DNA of 29,126 bases from an uncultured Flavobacteriales bacterium (GTDB lineage Bacteria; Bacteroidota; Bacteroidia; Palsa-965). The stretch lies in assembly GCA_946478675.1 (NCBI GenBank), contig CAMLEF010000013.1:1-29126 (forward strand), in the 5' to 3' direction. Below the pieces are notes generated by a model that did no database searches, was not told where the DNA came from, and worked only from the letters and a program-made list of their open reading frames with translations. This document shows, one piece after another, positions 13,686 to 21,133 of this stretch (positions are counted from its first letter, which is position 1; the number at the start of each line of letters is the position of its first letter). Position numbers and translations under genes: made by a program.

Positions 13686-14383
13686 CCCGCCACGTCCTGT
13701 TCCGCTTTCTTCTTGGAAAGATGCTGGCTGCGGGCCATGGGCTTGCCATCGATCGCGGCTTCGATCACGTACACTTTGTTCTGGCCGACGCCGTTCTCTT
13801 CGACGAGGTTGAAGCGCAATTCCTTTTTGTTCTTCTGCGCCCACTCGATGAGCTTGCTCTTGTAATCCGTATCCGTGGCTTCGATCTCGTCGATATCGAG
13901 GTGATAGCGCAGGATGGTTTCGTTGATGAATTTCGCCGTGAACGGGTAGCCTTTGTCGAGATAAATGGCGCCGATCACCGCTTCGAACACGTCGCCGTTG
14001 ATGGAATTGCTGCGTCCCTGCAGCCCCGACTCCGCTTCAATGAGCTTGTCGATGCCGAATTTGACGGCCAGTTTTCCCAGCTGCTGCCGGCTCACGATGC
14101 GCGAGCGGAGTTTGGTGAGAAAGCCTTCGTCGCGGAACGGGAACTTCTTGAACAGGTAATCCGCGATGACGGCGCTGAGAATGGCGTCGCCCAGGAATTC
14201 GAGGCGTTCGTAGCTCTCGCGGGGAGCGGTTTTGCCGCGCGTCTGGTTGGCGGCGGAGGAATGCGTAAAGGCTTTGCGGTAGAGCGGCAGATGGTCGGGC
14301 CAGAATCCCAGCAGGTTGCGGAGGGTCCGGCGGAATGCCTTCTCATGTCCGGGAAGGAACAGCGCTTTTAACGAGCGGATCAC
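13655..14383 (-). CDS. rnc: Ribonuclease III
   Basis: The product has 242 residues. RNase III cuts double-stranded RNA, including rRNA precursors. The catalytic domain (about 15-160) has the signature YERLEFLGDAIL with E62 and D66, and the second acidic pair in NGDVFEAVIGAIYLDKG (D131, E134). The dsRNA-binding domain (about 165-240) has DYKSKLIEWAQKNKKELRF and HLSKKKAEQDVAGQCLGLL. The start at 14383 is the first ATG with a full N-terminus. It follows acpP and fabF in the same direction, a common arrangement. Its final codons lie at the edge of the AT-rich patch and overlap the small + strand ORF. Confidence 0.96.
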   Translation of the reverse strand: MIRSLKALFLPGHEKAFRRTLRNLLGFWPDHLPLYRKAFTHSSAANQTRGKTAPRESYERLEFLGDAILSAVIADYLFKKFPFRDEGFLTKLRSRIVSRQQLGKLAVKFGIDKLIEAESGLQGRSNSINGDVFEAVIGAIYLDKGYPFTAKFINETILRYHLDIDEIEATDTDYKSKLIEWAQKNKKELRFNLVEENGVGQNKVYVIEAAIDGKPMARSQHLSKKKAEQDVAGQCLGLLGLQ

Positions 14384-14483
14384 GTTTCAGTCAGCTACTT
14401 GAACAGTGCCCGGCAGACTGATCCGGAAAGCAAAGTCCCGGCGCCGGAACCCGGAGCTGCAACTTTACGTAACGGAACCTGCC

Positions 14484-15740
14484 TTAAGCAGATTTGTATT
14501 TACGTACGACGACGGCGGCGTTGTGGCCCCCGAAGCCGAAGGTATTGCTGATGGCGGCACGCACTTCACGCTGCTGCGCTTTTCCGAACGTCAGGTTGAA
14601 CCGGGGATCGATTTCCGGGTCGTCGGTGAAGTGGTTGATGGTGGGAGGAACGATGTTGTTCTGCACTGCAAGAATGGTTGCAATGCCTTCGACAGCACCG
14701 GCAGCGCCCAGCAGGTGACCGGTCATCGACTTGGTCGCGCTGATGTTCATCTTGAAAGCGTTCTCGCCAAAGATGTTGCTGATGGCTTTGAGCTCCGCCA
14801 CATCGCCGAGCGGAGTGGAAGTACCGTGTGTGTTGATGTAATCGATCTCATCCGGGCCTATTTCGGCATCCTCGAGGGCGTTGCGCATAACGAGGGCGGC
14901 GCCGAGGCCTTCCGGGTGAGGTGCGGTGATGTGGTGCGCGTCGGCGCTGAGTCCGCCGCCTACAATCTCCGCATAGATCTTCGCTCCGCGGGCCAGCGCA
15001 TGATCGAGCTCTTCGAGGACGATCGCAGCGCCGCCTTCACCGAGCACAAAACCATCACGGTCTTTGTCGTAAGGACGGGAAGCGAGCTCGGGCTGATCGT
15101 TGCGGGTACTCATCGCCTGGCAGGCGTTGAATCCGCCGATACCGGCTTCGCAGATGGCCGCTTCGGAACCGCCGGTCACGATCGCATTCGCCTTTCCCAA
15201 ACGGATGTAGGTGAACGCGTCGATGAGCGCGTTGGTTGAGGACGCACAGGCAGAAACCGTCGTGAAGTTGGGGCCGTGAAAGCCGAAACGCATCGAAATG
15301 TGGCCCGAGCAGATATCGGCGATCATTTTGGGGATGAAGAAGGGATTGAAACGCGGCGTTCCGTCACCTTTCGCGAAAGCAAAACACTCGTCCTGGAACG
15401 TCTGCAGGCCGCCGATACCGGAGCCCCAGATCACCCCGACGCGCGTCTTGTCGATCGTGTCGGCATTCAAACCGGAATCGCGCACAGCCTGGTCGGCTGC
15501 GGCGATTCCATAGTGTGAATAAGGGTCGAGCTTGCGCGCTTCCTTCTTTTCGAAGTAGTCTTCAGGATTGAACCCTTTGACCTCGCACGCAAATTGTGTT
15601 TTGAACTTTGAAGCGTCGAAACGGGTAATGCGGGCAGCGCCGCTTTTTCCGGCTACGAGATTGTTCCAGTAGTCCTGTACGGTATTGCCCAGCGGCGTAA
15701 TCGCCCCGAGGCCTGTAACCACAACCCGCTTCAGCTTCAT
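14484..15740 (-). CDS. fabF: 3-oxoacyl-[acyl-carrier-protein] synthase II
   Basis: The product has 418 residues, the standard KAS II length. It condenses malonyl-ACP with growing acyl-ACP chains in fatty acid synthesis. The thiolase fold shows the catalytic triad: Cys165 in VSACASSTNA, a His in NTHGTSTPLGD, and a His in SATKSMTGHLLGAAGA. Other family segments include VVVTGLGAITPLGNT at the N-terminus, YDKDRDGFVLGEGGA, and NTFGFGGHNAAVVV near the C-terminus. The gene follows acpP by 30 bases in the same direction and is in turn followed by rnc. It acts in the cytoplasm. Assignment is firm. Confidence 0.97.
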   Translation of the reverse strand: MKLKRVVVTGLGAITPLGNTVQDYWNNLVAGKSGAARITRFDASKFKTQFACEVKGFNPEDYFEKKEARKLDPYSHYGIAAADQAVRDSGLNADTIDKTRVGVIWGSGIGGLQTFQDECFAFAKGDGTPRFNPFFIPKMIADICSGHISMRFGFHGPNFTTVSACASSTNALIDAFTYIRLGKANAIVTGGSEAAICEAGIGGFNACQAMSTRNDQPELASRPYDKDRDGFVLGEGGAAIVLEELDHALARGAKIYAEIVGGGLSADAHHITAPHPEGLGAALVMRNALEDAEIGPDEIDYINTHGTSTPLGDVAELKAISNIFGENAFKMNISATKSMTGHLLGAAGAVEGIATILAVQNNIVPPTINHFTDDPEIDPRFNLTFGKAQQREVRAAISNTFGFGGHNAAVVVRKYKSA

Positions 15741-15770
15741 GCCCTGAATTTTTGTTAGCGTATAAACAGA

Positions 15771-16007
15771 TTACTTCGCGTGCTCCTGGATGTACTTGAT
15801 CGCTTCACCTACGGTGTTGATCTTTTCAGCCTGGTCGTCCGGGATAGCGATATTGAACTCTTTCTCGAATTCCATGATCAGTTCAACCGTGTCCAGGGAG
15901 TCAGCGCCAAGATCGTTGGTGAAGCTTGCAGCTTCGGTAACTTCTTTCTCGTCAACGCCGAGTTTGTCAACGATGATGGCTTTAACTTTTGTTGCGATGT
16001 CAGACAT
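15771..16007 (-). CDS. acpP: Acyl carrier protein
   Basis: The product has 78 residues, highly acidic, as expected. Serine 37 in [15 protein letters not shown] is the phosphopantetheine attachment site. The four-helix pattern is complete, from [15 protein letters not shown] to [11 protein letters not shown]. It carries fatty acyl intermediates for FabF and related enzymes in the cytoplasm. It is the first gene of the acpP-fabF-rnc group and has the best-defined promoter in the window (TTTG, 18 bases, TATCTTTG). The A-rich leader just before the ATG is typical of strongly expressed Bacteroidota genes. Confidence 0.98.
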   Translation of the reverse strand: MSDIATKVKAIIVDKLGVDEKEVTEAASFTNDLGADSLDTVELIMEFEKEFNIAIPDDQAEKINTVGEAIKYIQEHAK

Positions 16008-16038
16008 TTTAAGATGTTTTTTGGTTTAAAGATGCCTT

Positions 16039-16068
16039 CAAAGATAGAGGGATGGTGAGAATAACAAA
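16039..16068 (-). promoter_or_regulatory. acpP promoter (-33 TTTG and -7 TATCTTTG)
   Basis: On the minus strand TTTG (16068-16065) is followed after 18 bases by TATCTTTG (16046-16039). This fits the Bacteroidota consensus TTTG-N19-TAnnTTTG with the spacer one base short. The ATG is about 31 bases downstream. Confidence 0.65.
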
Positions 16069-16154
16069 ATAAATAATTCAAATTTATACTAATCAGACAA
16101 TAACTTTGTTTTAAAGCGCCTTTTGGGGGTGTAAAATCGGCTGTTGCGGGGGTC

Positions 16155-16381
16155 ATTCGGGCATTCGGAAATTCGGGCATTCGGCGGGAAAAAGGACATT
16201 CGGGAATTCGGGAATTCGGCTCGAAAAAAAGAATTCGGAAATTCAACGGGAAAAAGGGATTCCGGAAAAACATTCGTTGAATAAGCTTGCTGTTGCAGCT
16301 AAGGAACGGAATGCAGGACTTCTCATGATCGGGTTCCGAATGACCGAATGCACGAATGACCTAATTTCCGAATGACCCGAT
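16155..16381. repeat. Phased ATTCGG/CCGAAT inverted repeat array (locus 2)
   Basis: Left arm: eight ATTCGG units, four at 8-base steps (16155, 16163, 16171, 16179), then 16198, 16206 and 16214, then 16233. Right arm: six 8-base steps from 16336 to 16381 with CCGAAT at 16336, 16344 and 16368 and near-matches in between. The arms are inverted, about 90-100 bases apart, and take up most of the 394-base gap between acpP and the divergent lipoprotein gene. Same family as 8471-8602. Confidence 0.85.
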
Positions 16382-16401
16382 TCGTATTCTACATTTACGG
16401 C

Positions 16402-17145
16402 ATGAAGTATTTCCCCTTCCTGCTCCTGCCCTTTTTGCTGTTTTCATCCTGCGGCGATTCTTCCCGGAAAACGACGAAAGATTCCGCGCGGATCCTTACG
16501 GGAGATACCGTCGCTGTTACGGGCGGCGATTCGCTTCACCCGGATACGGCTGTGGTTTTGTTCCGCTTCGACAAGCATCTTTCGCTTTCGGAGGAGTCGA
16601 AAAAAACGGAAAGCCTTCCTGCGAAAGATGTGCGGAAACGCTTCTGGCCGCTCGACGAGGCCTGTAACGAGGATGCCAGAGACGTGCTGCAGCGGTTCTT
16701 TGCGCTCGACTCGTTAAAGAAAAAAGACTGGGATGCAAACGACATCGGCCAGACCGTTGAAGTGATCGTCCGCGTTGTCGATACGGTGAAGGTTCCCGGT
16801 AATTACTATGCGGTGGCCTGGATTATGTACCGGGAAAGCTATCCCGCCTGTCCGTTCAGCTATGGAACGTATTATATGCTGACGACTTATACTAAGAACG
16901 GCGGACGTATCTCGACGCAGCTGCTCGGGCTGAATGAAGGCGCGGCCGACGCACCGGTTACTTTCTCCGCGGATGAAACGGCCGAATTGTTCCGCGACGG
17001 CTCCTTCAAAGGCGTTCATGCCGATACGAGCGATTGCGGCGAAGACGATCCGAAACCTGCAGATTGCGTGGAGATCCGGCATTACACGTATCAAGGACAC
17101 ATCACGGCGGATGGCCATATTCTCCGCACCGACGAGAAGCAATGA
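16402..17145 (+). CDS. Hypothetical lipoprotein
   Basis: The product has 247 residues from the ATG at 16402, just past the repeat array. The signal peptide is short and very hydrophobic (FPFLLLPFLLFSSC), with lipidation at Cys17. The mature part begins with a Ser/Thr/Asp-rich linker (about 18-50). It then has a mixed alpha/beta domain containing VRKRFWPLDEACNEDARDVLQRFF, TVEVIVRVVDTVKVPGNYYAVAWI and two Cys-containing loops (ESYPACPFSYG; DTSDCGEDDPKPADC), which might form disulphides. I do not recognise a family. It probably sits in a periplasm-facing membrane leaflet or on the cell surface. It precedes purN by 65 bases but purN has its own promoter-like element, so a shared role is not implied. 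Confidence 0.7.
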   Translation: MKYFPFLLLPFLLFSSCGDSSRKTTKDSARILTGDTVAVTGGDSLHPDTAVVLFRFDKHLSLSEESKKTESLPAKDVRKRFWPLDEACNEDARDVLQRFFALDSLKKKDWDANDIGQTVEVIVRVVDTVKVPGNYYAVAWIMYRESYPACPFSYGTYYMLTTYTKNGGRISTQLLGLNEGAADAPVTFSADETAELFRDGSFKGVHADTSDCGEDDPKPADCVEIRHYTYQGHITADGHILRTDEKQ

Positions 17146-17198
17146 TTATTCGTGTGAAATAAAAACCACAATATTCCCCGTGTCTGCTTTCCCCACTC

Positions 17199-17206
17199 TA
17201 TTTTTG
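17199..17206 (+). promoter_or_regulatory. -7-like element abutting the purN start
   Basis: TATTTTTG matches TAnnTTTG exactly and ends 4 bases before the GTG at 17211. If used, transcription would start at or next to the start codon and the purN mRNA would be leaderless. No clear -33 box. Confidence 0.35.
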
Positions 17207-17210
17207 CGCC

Positions 17211-17777
17211 GTGAAACGCATTGCCATTTTTGCTTCAGGAGCGGGGACGAACGCGCGCAAGCTGATTGAACATTTCGAGTTGCATAAAGATGCGCAGGTG
17301 ACGTTGCTCGTCAGCAACAATCCGGGAGCCGGCGCGCTGCACATCGCGCGGGAACATGGCGTAGAAACGCTGCTCACCGACCGTGAACATTTTTTCGACG
17401 GCCACACCATCGTGCAGCAGCTGAAAGACCGAGGCATCGATTTCATTGTGCTGGCGGGTTTCCTCTGGCTCATCCCGAAAGAGCTGATCGCCGCTTTTCC
17501 CGATAAGATCGTCAATATTCACCCGGCGCTGCTTCCGAAATTCGGCGGCAAAGGCATGTACGGCAATCGCGTGCATGAAGCGGTGATCGCGGCAGGCGAA
17601 AAAGAAAGCGGCATTACCATTCATTATGTGAATGAGCGTTTCGACGAAGGCGCGCACATCGCGCAATTCTCCTGCGAAGTATTGCCCACCGACACGCCCG
17701 CTTCACTCGCCGAACGCATCCACGCGCTCGAGCACCGGCATTTCGCCGAAGTGGTGGAACGCTGCCTCGGGCGTTGA
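17211..17777 (+). CDS. purN: Phosphoribosylglycinamide formyltransferase
   Basis: The product has 188 residues with a GTG start, which places the family start motif MKRIAIFASGAGTNA at the N-terminus. It transfers a formyl group from 10-formyltetrahydrofolate to GAR in purine synthesis. Catalytic residues are visible: the Asn and His of VNIHPALLPKFGG and the Asp of NERFDEGAHIAQ. The folate/phosphate loops FASGAGTN and AGFLWLIP are also intact. There is no Shine-Dalgarno sequence before the GTG, and a TATTTTTG element lies directly upstream. It stands alone in the + direction between the lipoprotein and the response regulator genes. Assignment is firm. Confidence 0.95.
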   Translation: MKRIAIFASGAGTNARKLIEHFELHKDAQVTLLVSNNPGAGALHIAREHGVETLLTDREHFFDGHTIVQQLKDRGIDFIVLAGFLWLIPKELIAAFPDKIVNIHPALLPKFGGKGMYGNRVHEAVIAAGEKESGITIHYVNERFDEGAHIAQFSCEVLPTDTPASLAERIHALEHRHFAEVVERCLGR

Positions 17778-17886
17778 TCCGGATTACCTTAAATGACAAG
17801 AGCTGCGCCCTCCCCCATAAAAGGGGTGCAAATTCTTTATACATTTATTTACGGTTTATAATTTGCATTAACCCCACGCTCCTTTT

Positions 17887-19098
17887 ATGGAAAAACCGTT
17901 AAGCATACTCGTCCTCGAGGACAATGTCCATGACGTTGCATTACTCGAGCGCGTCCTGCGGAAAGCCGGCATGCCTTTCACCTTTACCGTCGTCGATACT
18001 GAAAAAGGATTTATCGCTGAGCTGCTGACGCTGCGGCATGACCTGATTCTTTCCGATCATTCACTGCAGGGCTTCGATTCGCTCGATGCGCTGCGGATCA
18101 AAGAGCGCACCGGCCTCGACATTCCGTTTATTCTCGTGACCGGGACCGTCTCCGAAGAATTTGCCGTAGAGTGCATGAAAGCGGGCGCCGACGATTACCT
18201 GCTCAAGGACAAGCTCACGCGTTTGCCCACCGCGATCCTCGCGTGCATGGAGCGACGGAAGCTCAGCCGCGAGAAATCGCAGATGGAATCGCTGCATGCC
18301 GAATTGAAAAAAGCGCACAAGGAAACCGCGCAGCTGCACAAGGATATGGTGGACAGCATCGAGTATGCGCGCCACATCCAGGAGGCGATGCTGCCGCCGC
18401 GCACGCAGCTCACGCAATGGCTGCCGCTCTCTTATATTCTTTACCGGCCGAAAGACATCATCAGCGGCGACTTCTACTGGTTCAACAAGCAGAACGGGAA
18501 AATTTTCGTGGCGGTTGCGGACTGCACAGGCCACGGCGTTCCCGGCGCGCTGATGTCGATGATCGGAACGAACCTGCTCAACGATATTATTCTCACGCGG
18601 AAGCAAACGGATCCCGGGCAGATTCTCGCCGAGCTGAACGAAGGCATTCGCCGGCTGCTGCGGCAGGATGAAGAAGATGCGCGCGCGCAGGACGGCATGG
18701 ACATCGGGCTCGTGTCGATCGACCTGCAGAAAAACGAAATCTGTTTTGCGGGAGCGAACCATCATCTTTTTTTCTTCCGCGGAAAAACGCTGGAGCTGGT
18801 GAAAGGCAACCGTCGCAGCGCCGGCGGACGGCAATTCAAGCAGCATGCACCGTTCGCCACGCAACAACTTTCATTCGGAAAAGGCGACACGCTTTACCTG
18901 TTCAGCGACGGTTACGCCGACCAGTTCGGTGGCCGCACGGAACGCCGCATGCAAACACGCAACCTCGTGAAGCTGCTGCAGTCGACACTGGCGCTCGGCT
19001 TCATGCAGCAGGAAAAATTGCTGCTCGACTGGCTCGGCCAATGGAAAGGCGGGCTGAAGCAAACGGATGATATCCTGCTCGTGGGGATTCAGTTGTAG
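17887..19098 (+). CDS. Response regulator with PP2C/SpoIIE-type phosphatase output
   Basis: The product has 403 residues. The receiver domain (about 5-120) is complete: acidic pair E11/D12, phospho-acceptor Asp57 in LILSDHSLQGFD, T85 in ILVTGT and K107 in DYLLKDK. A coiled coil (about 125-160) leads to a PPM-type phosphatase domain (about 165-403) of the SpoIIE/RsbU class. Metal-site motifs are SGDFYWF, VAVADCTGHGVPGALMSMIG, SDGYADQFGG and QTDDILLVG. Such proteins dephosphorylate anti-sigma-factor antagonists or similar partners in response to a histidine kinase signal. No kinase, anti-sigma antagonist or HPr-like kinase is seen in this window, so the target is unknown. It is the first of two regulators upstream of the injection-system cluster. 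Confidence 0.92.
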   Translation: MEKPLSILVLEDNVHDVALLERVLRKAGMPFTFTVVDTEKGFIAELLTLRHDLILSDHSLQGFDSLDALRIKERTGLDIPFILVTGTVSEEFAVECMKAGADDYLLKDKLTRLPTAILACMERRKLSREKSQMESLHAELKKAHKETAQLHKDMVDSIEYARHIQEAMLPPRTQLTQWLPLSYILYRPKDIISGDFYWFNKQNGKIFVAVADCTGHGVPGALMSMIGTNLLNDIILTRKQTDPGQILAELNEGIRRLLRQDEEDARAQDGMDIGLVSIDLQKNEICFAGANHHLFFFRGKTLELVKGNRRSAGGRQFKQHAPFATQQLSFGKGDTLYLFSDGYADQFGGRTERRMQTRNLVKLLQSTLALGFMQQEKLLLDWLGQWKGGLKQTDDILLVGIQL

Positions 19099-19321
19099 TG
19101 CTTTTCATAAGCGGACGCCAGTGTTGATGGACGCGGAATTCCCCTCTTAACTTCATTACCAAACGTTGATTTCTTTTCAAAACTTTTGTTTTGCATCACG
19201 ATTATTTTAATATTAGCAGCCGCATTGCTTTACGATTGATTCATTTTTCGTGAATACGAACAACTTTTCCGGTTGCCGTATTCCAGCGTTTATTGCGAGT
19301 GAGGTTTTTAAATAACCCCGA

Positions 19322-20203
19322 ATGCAGCAAAAGAAATCCATAGTAGTTGGTTGCGACAATTCATCACACTTGTCTATGGTACTGGGCAGCATCCGGGAAT
19401 CCGACGCTTATTCATTCGACATCATCTCCGCCACATCCACTTATGATTTGCTCGGCATCGTCAAAGCGCTGAAGACCGATCTTGTGATCCTTGGCTTCCG
19501 CAACAACCAGCAGGTGCTGAATCATTTCCAGGCGCATCCCGCGAAACAGCCGGTGCCGGTGCTTTGCCTGACGCAGCCTGCCGAATACGAAAAGCTGCAC
19601 TGGCCCGATCATCACATCGTTTTCACCTGCCCGCTCGACCTCGCGCGCCACGAAGAACATCTCAGCCCGCGCCTCCGCTCCATCTTCCTGCTCGGCGCCG
19701 CTTCTCCGCAACCCGCCCCGCCCGCTACACTCGCCGAACAAGCGATGCGCGCCCGCCACGATCAATCGCGCGACATGAGCCGCTACGTGCTCGAGCTCGA
19801 CCAGAAAACGGAAGTGCTTTCGAAAGTGCGTGAGCGCATCGTAGAGCTGTACGCTTCCGTTGATGATGAAACGCGCACGAAGCTCATCTCGATCGTCAAC
19901 TCGATCAAGTCGGCGGCGGGCGACAACAAGCTCTGGGAAGATTTCCGTCTCTACTTCGAGCGCACGAATCCGAATTTCCTGCTGGCGCTCGCGCAGAAAT
20001 ATCCCGAGCTGACGGCGAAAGATTTGAAGTATTGCTGCTACCTGAAGATGAACATGAGCAACGACGACATCCGGAATCTGCTCGGCATCAACCAGGAAAG
20101 CGTGCGCACGCACAAGTACCGCCTGAAGAAAAAGATGAACCTGCCGAAGGACCAGGACCTCATTCATTTCCTGCATTGCGTCGGGCTCGCAGAAGCCAGC
20201 TGA
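19322..20203 (+). CDS. Pseudo-receiver regulator with LuxR-type HTH
   Basis: The product has 293 residues. The first 125 have the beta-alpha pattern of a receiver (SIVVGCDNSSHLSMVLGSI..., DLVILGF, PVPVLCLTQP), but the phospho-acceptor place is Gly in LVILGF and the conserved Lys is not evident, so phosphorylation is unlikely. A Pro/Ala linker and a coiled coil (about 145-200) follow. The C-terminal domain (about 215-293) has FYFERTNPNFLLAL-type (seen here as YFERTNPNFLLAL), LTAKDLKYCCYLKMNMSNDDIRNLLGI and SVRTHKYRLKKKMNL, the LuxR-type HTH common in Bacteroidota sensor proteins. The 223-base upstream gap is AT-rich and probably holds its promoter. It is the gene next to the injection-system cluster in the same direction, 360 bases away, and may control it (inference). 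Confidence 0.8.
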   Translation: MQQKKSIVVGCDNSSHLSMVLGSIRESDAYSFDIISATSTYDLLGIVKALKTDLVILGFRNNQQVLNHFQAHPAKQPVPVLCLTQPAEYEKLHWPDHHIVFTCPLDLARHEEHLSPRLRSIFLLGAASPQPAPPATLAEQAMRARHDQSRDMSRYVLELDQKTEVLSKVRERIVELYASVDDETRTKLISIVNSIKSAAGDNKLWEDFRLYFERTNPNFLLALAQKYPELTAKDLKYCCYLKMNMSNDDIRNLLGINQESVRTHKYRLKKKMNLPKDQDLIHFLHCVGLAEAS

Positions 20204-20563
20204 TCTTTTCGTCGATTTTTCTCTACAGTTTTTTTGTGAATGGTCCGTGCCATGTTTTGGCGTTGAAGAGACGCGTGCAATAACAGGAAAATGCGCCAGG
20301 CTTCGGAACCTTTTGTGCTGCGCGTTGCGTGGTGCGGGTTGCGTGGTGCGGGTTGCGTGACGAAGTGAGGGAGAGTTGTAATGCGTTTGCGTGATCTGTA
20401 AACGCTTTGTCGCTGCGTCGACGTTTTGTCTACGCGTGTTTTTCCGCTTCGAAAACGCTGTATACGGAACGTACATGCGGATTTTTTTTCCCGGTTTCAC
20501 TTGTGAATAGTTTTACCACCCGCTTTTCACCACGCGGAAAAAAGCGAAACACTATCACGGGCG
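20204..20563 (+). promoter_or_regulatory. Intergenic region upstream of the injection-system cluster
   Basis: This 360-base gap holds T-runs just after the regulator stop, a GTTGCGTG minisatellite at 20323-20359, and a short dyad TTCACTTGTGAA followed by TAGTTTTA, a poor match to the -7 consensus. It must contain the promoter of the eCIS genes unless they are read through from the regulator, but no box can be named with confidence. Confidence 0.35.
20323..20359. repeat. 14-bp minisatellite, GTTGCGTG family
   Basis: Two and a half tandem units of GGTTGCGTGGTGCG (20323-20336, 20337-20350, partial 20351-20359). The unit is related to the 15-bp unit at 11777-11813. Confidence 0.6.
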
Positions 20564-21133
20564 ATGATCAACAAAGCGCTGCAGTTCGTCAAAGAAATCC
20601 TCGACCAGTTCCTGCGGAACCGTTATGGTTTGCAGGAAAGCATGGTGCTGGTGAACCGCATCATCGACAACACGGGCGCAGTTCCTTCGGCGAATGCGAA
20701 TAAGGTGGTGATCTCGCTCATCAATATCGAGAAGGAAACGCTCAAGCAGTTTTACGGACGCAACCAGAAAATGACGGACGGCAATTACGCCGACATTCAT
20801 CCGTCGGAGCGTTACAATCTCTATTTGCTCATCAGCGCGAACTACGACGATTACAACGAGACGCTGAAATTCCTCAACGCTTCGATCCGCTTTTTCCAGG
20901 TGCATCCTGCTGTAACGGCGGAATCGTATTCGAATATTCCCAAAGGAATCGACAAGCTGGAATTCGAGATCGAGAAGATCACGTATCACCAGATGCACAG
21001 CCTGTGGACCGCGATGGGCGCGCATTACCAGCCTTCGCTCATCTATAAGCTGCGCCTCATTTCCGTGCAGGGCGAAGAAGCCGACGGATTTACGAAATCA
21101 GTGTCCAACGTTTCCAGCACCGCTTCCGTATGA
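20564..21133 (+). CDS. eCIS cap/terminator protein (DUF4255, Afp16/Pvc16-like)
   Basis: The product has 189 residues. It has the DUF4255 pattern: an N-terminal helix MINKALQFVKEILDQFL, then VVISLINIEKE, RYNLYLLISANYDDYNETLKFLNASIRFFQVHP and LEFEIEKITYHQMHSLWTAMGAHYQPSLIYKLRLI, which is the family core. In Afp and PVC particles the homologue (Afp16/Pvc16) caps the tube and sheath and sets or ends tail polymerisation. It is the first gene of the cluster, an order common in eCIS loci of Bacteroidota. Its TGA overlaps the ATG of the next gene (ATGA), which points to translational coupling. Acts in the cytoplasm during particle assembly. Family call is firm; exact role follows the homologues. Confidence 0.9.
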   Translation: MINKALQFVKEILDQFLRNRYGLQESMVLVNRIIDNTGAVPSANANKVVISLINIEKETLKQFYGRNQKMTDGNYADIHPSERYNLYLLISANYDDYNETLKFLNASIRFFQVHPAVTAESYSNIPKGIDKLEFEIEKITYHQMHSLWTAMGAHYQPSLIYKLRLISVQGEEADGFTKSVSNVSSTASV

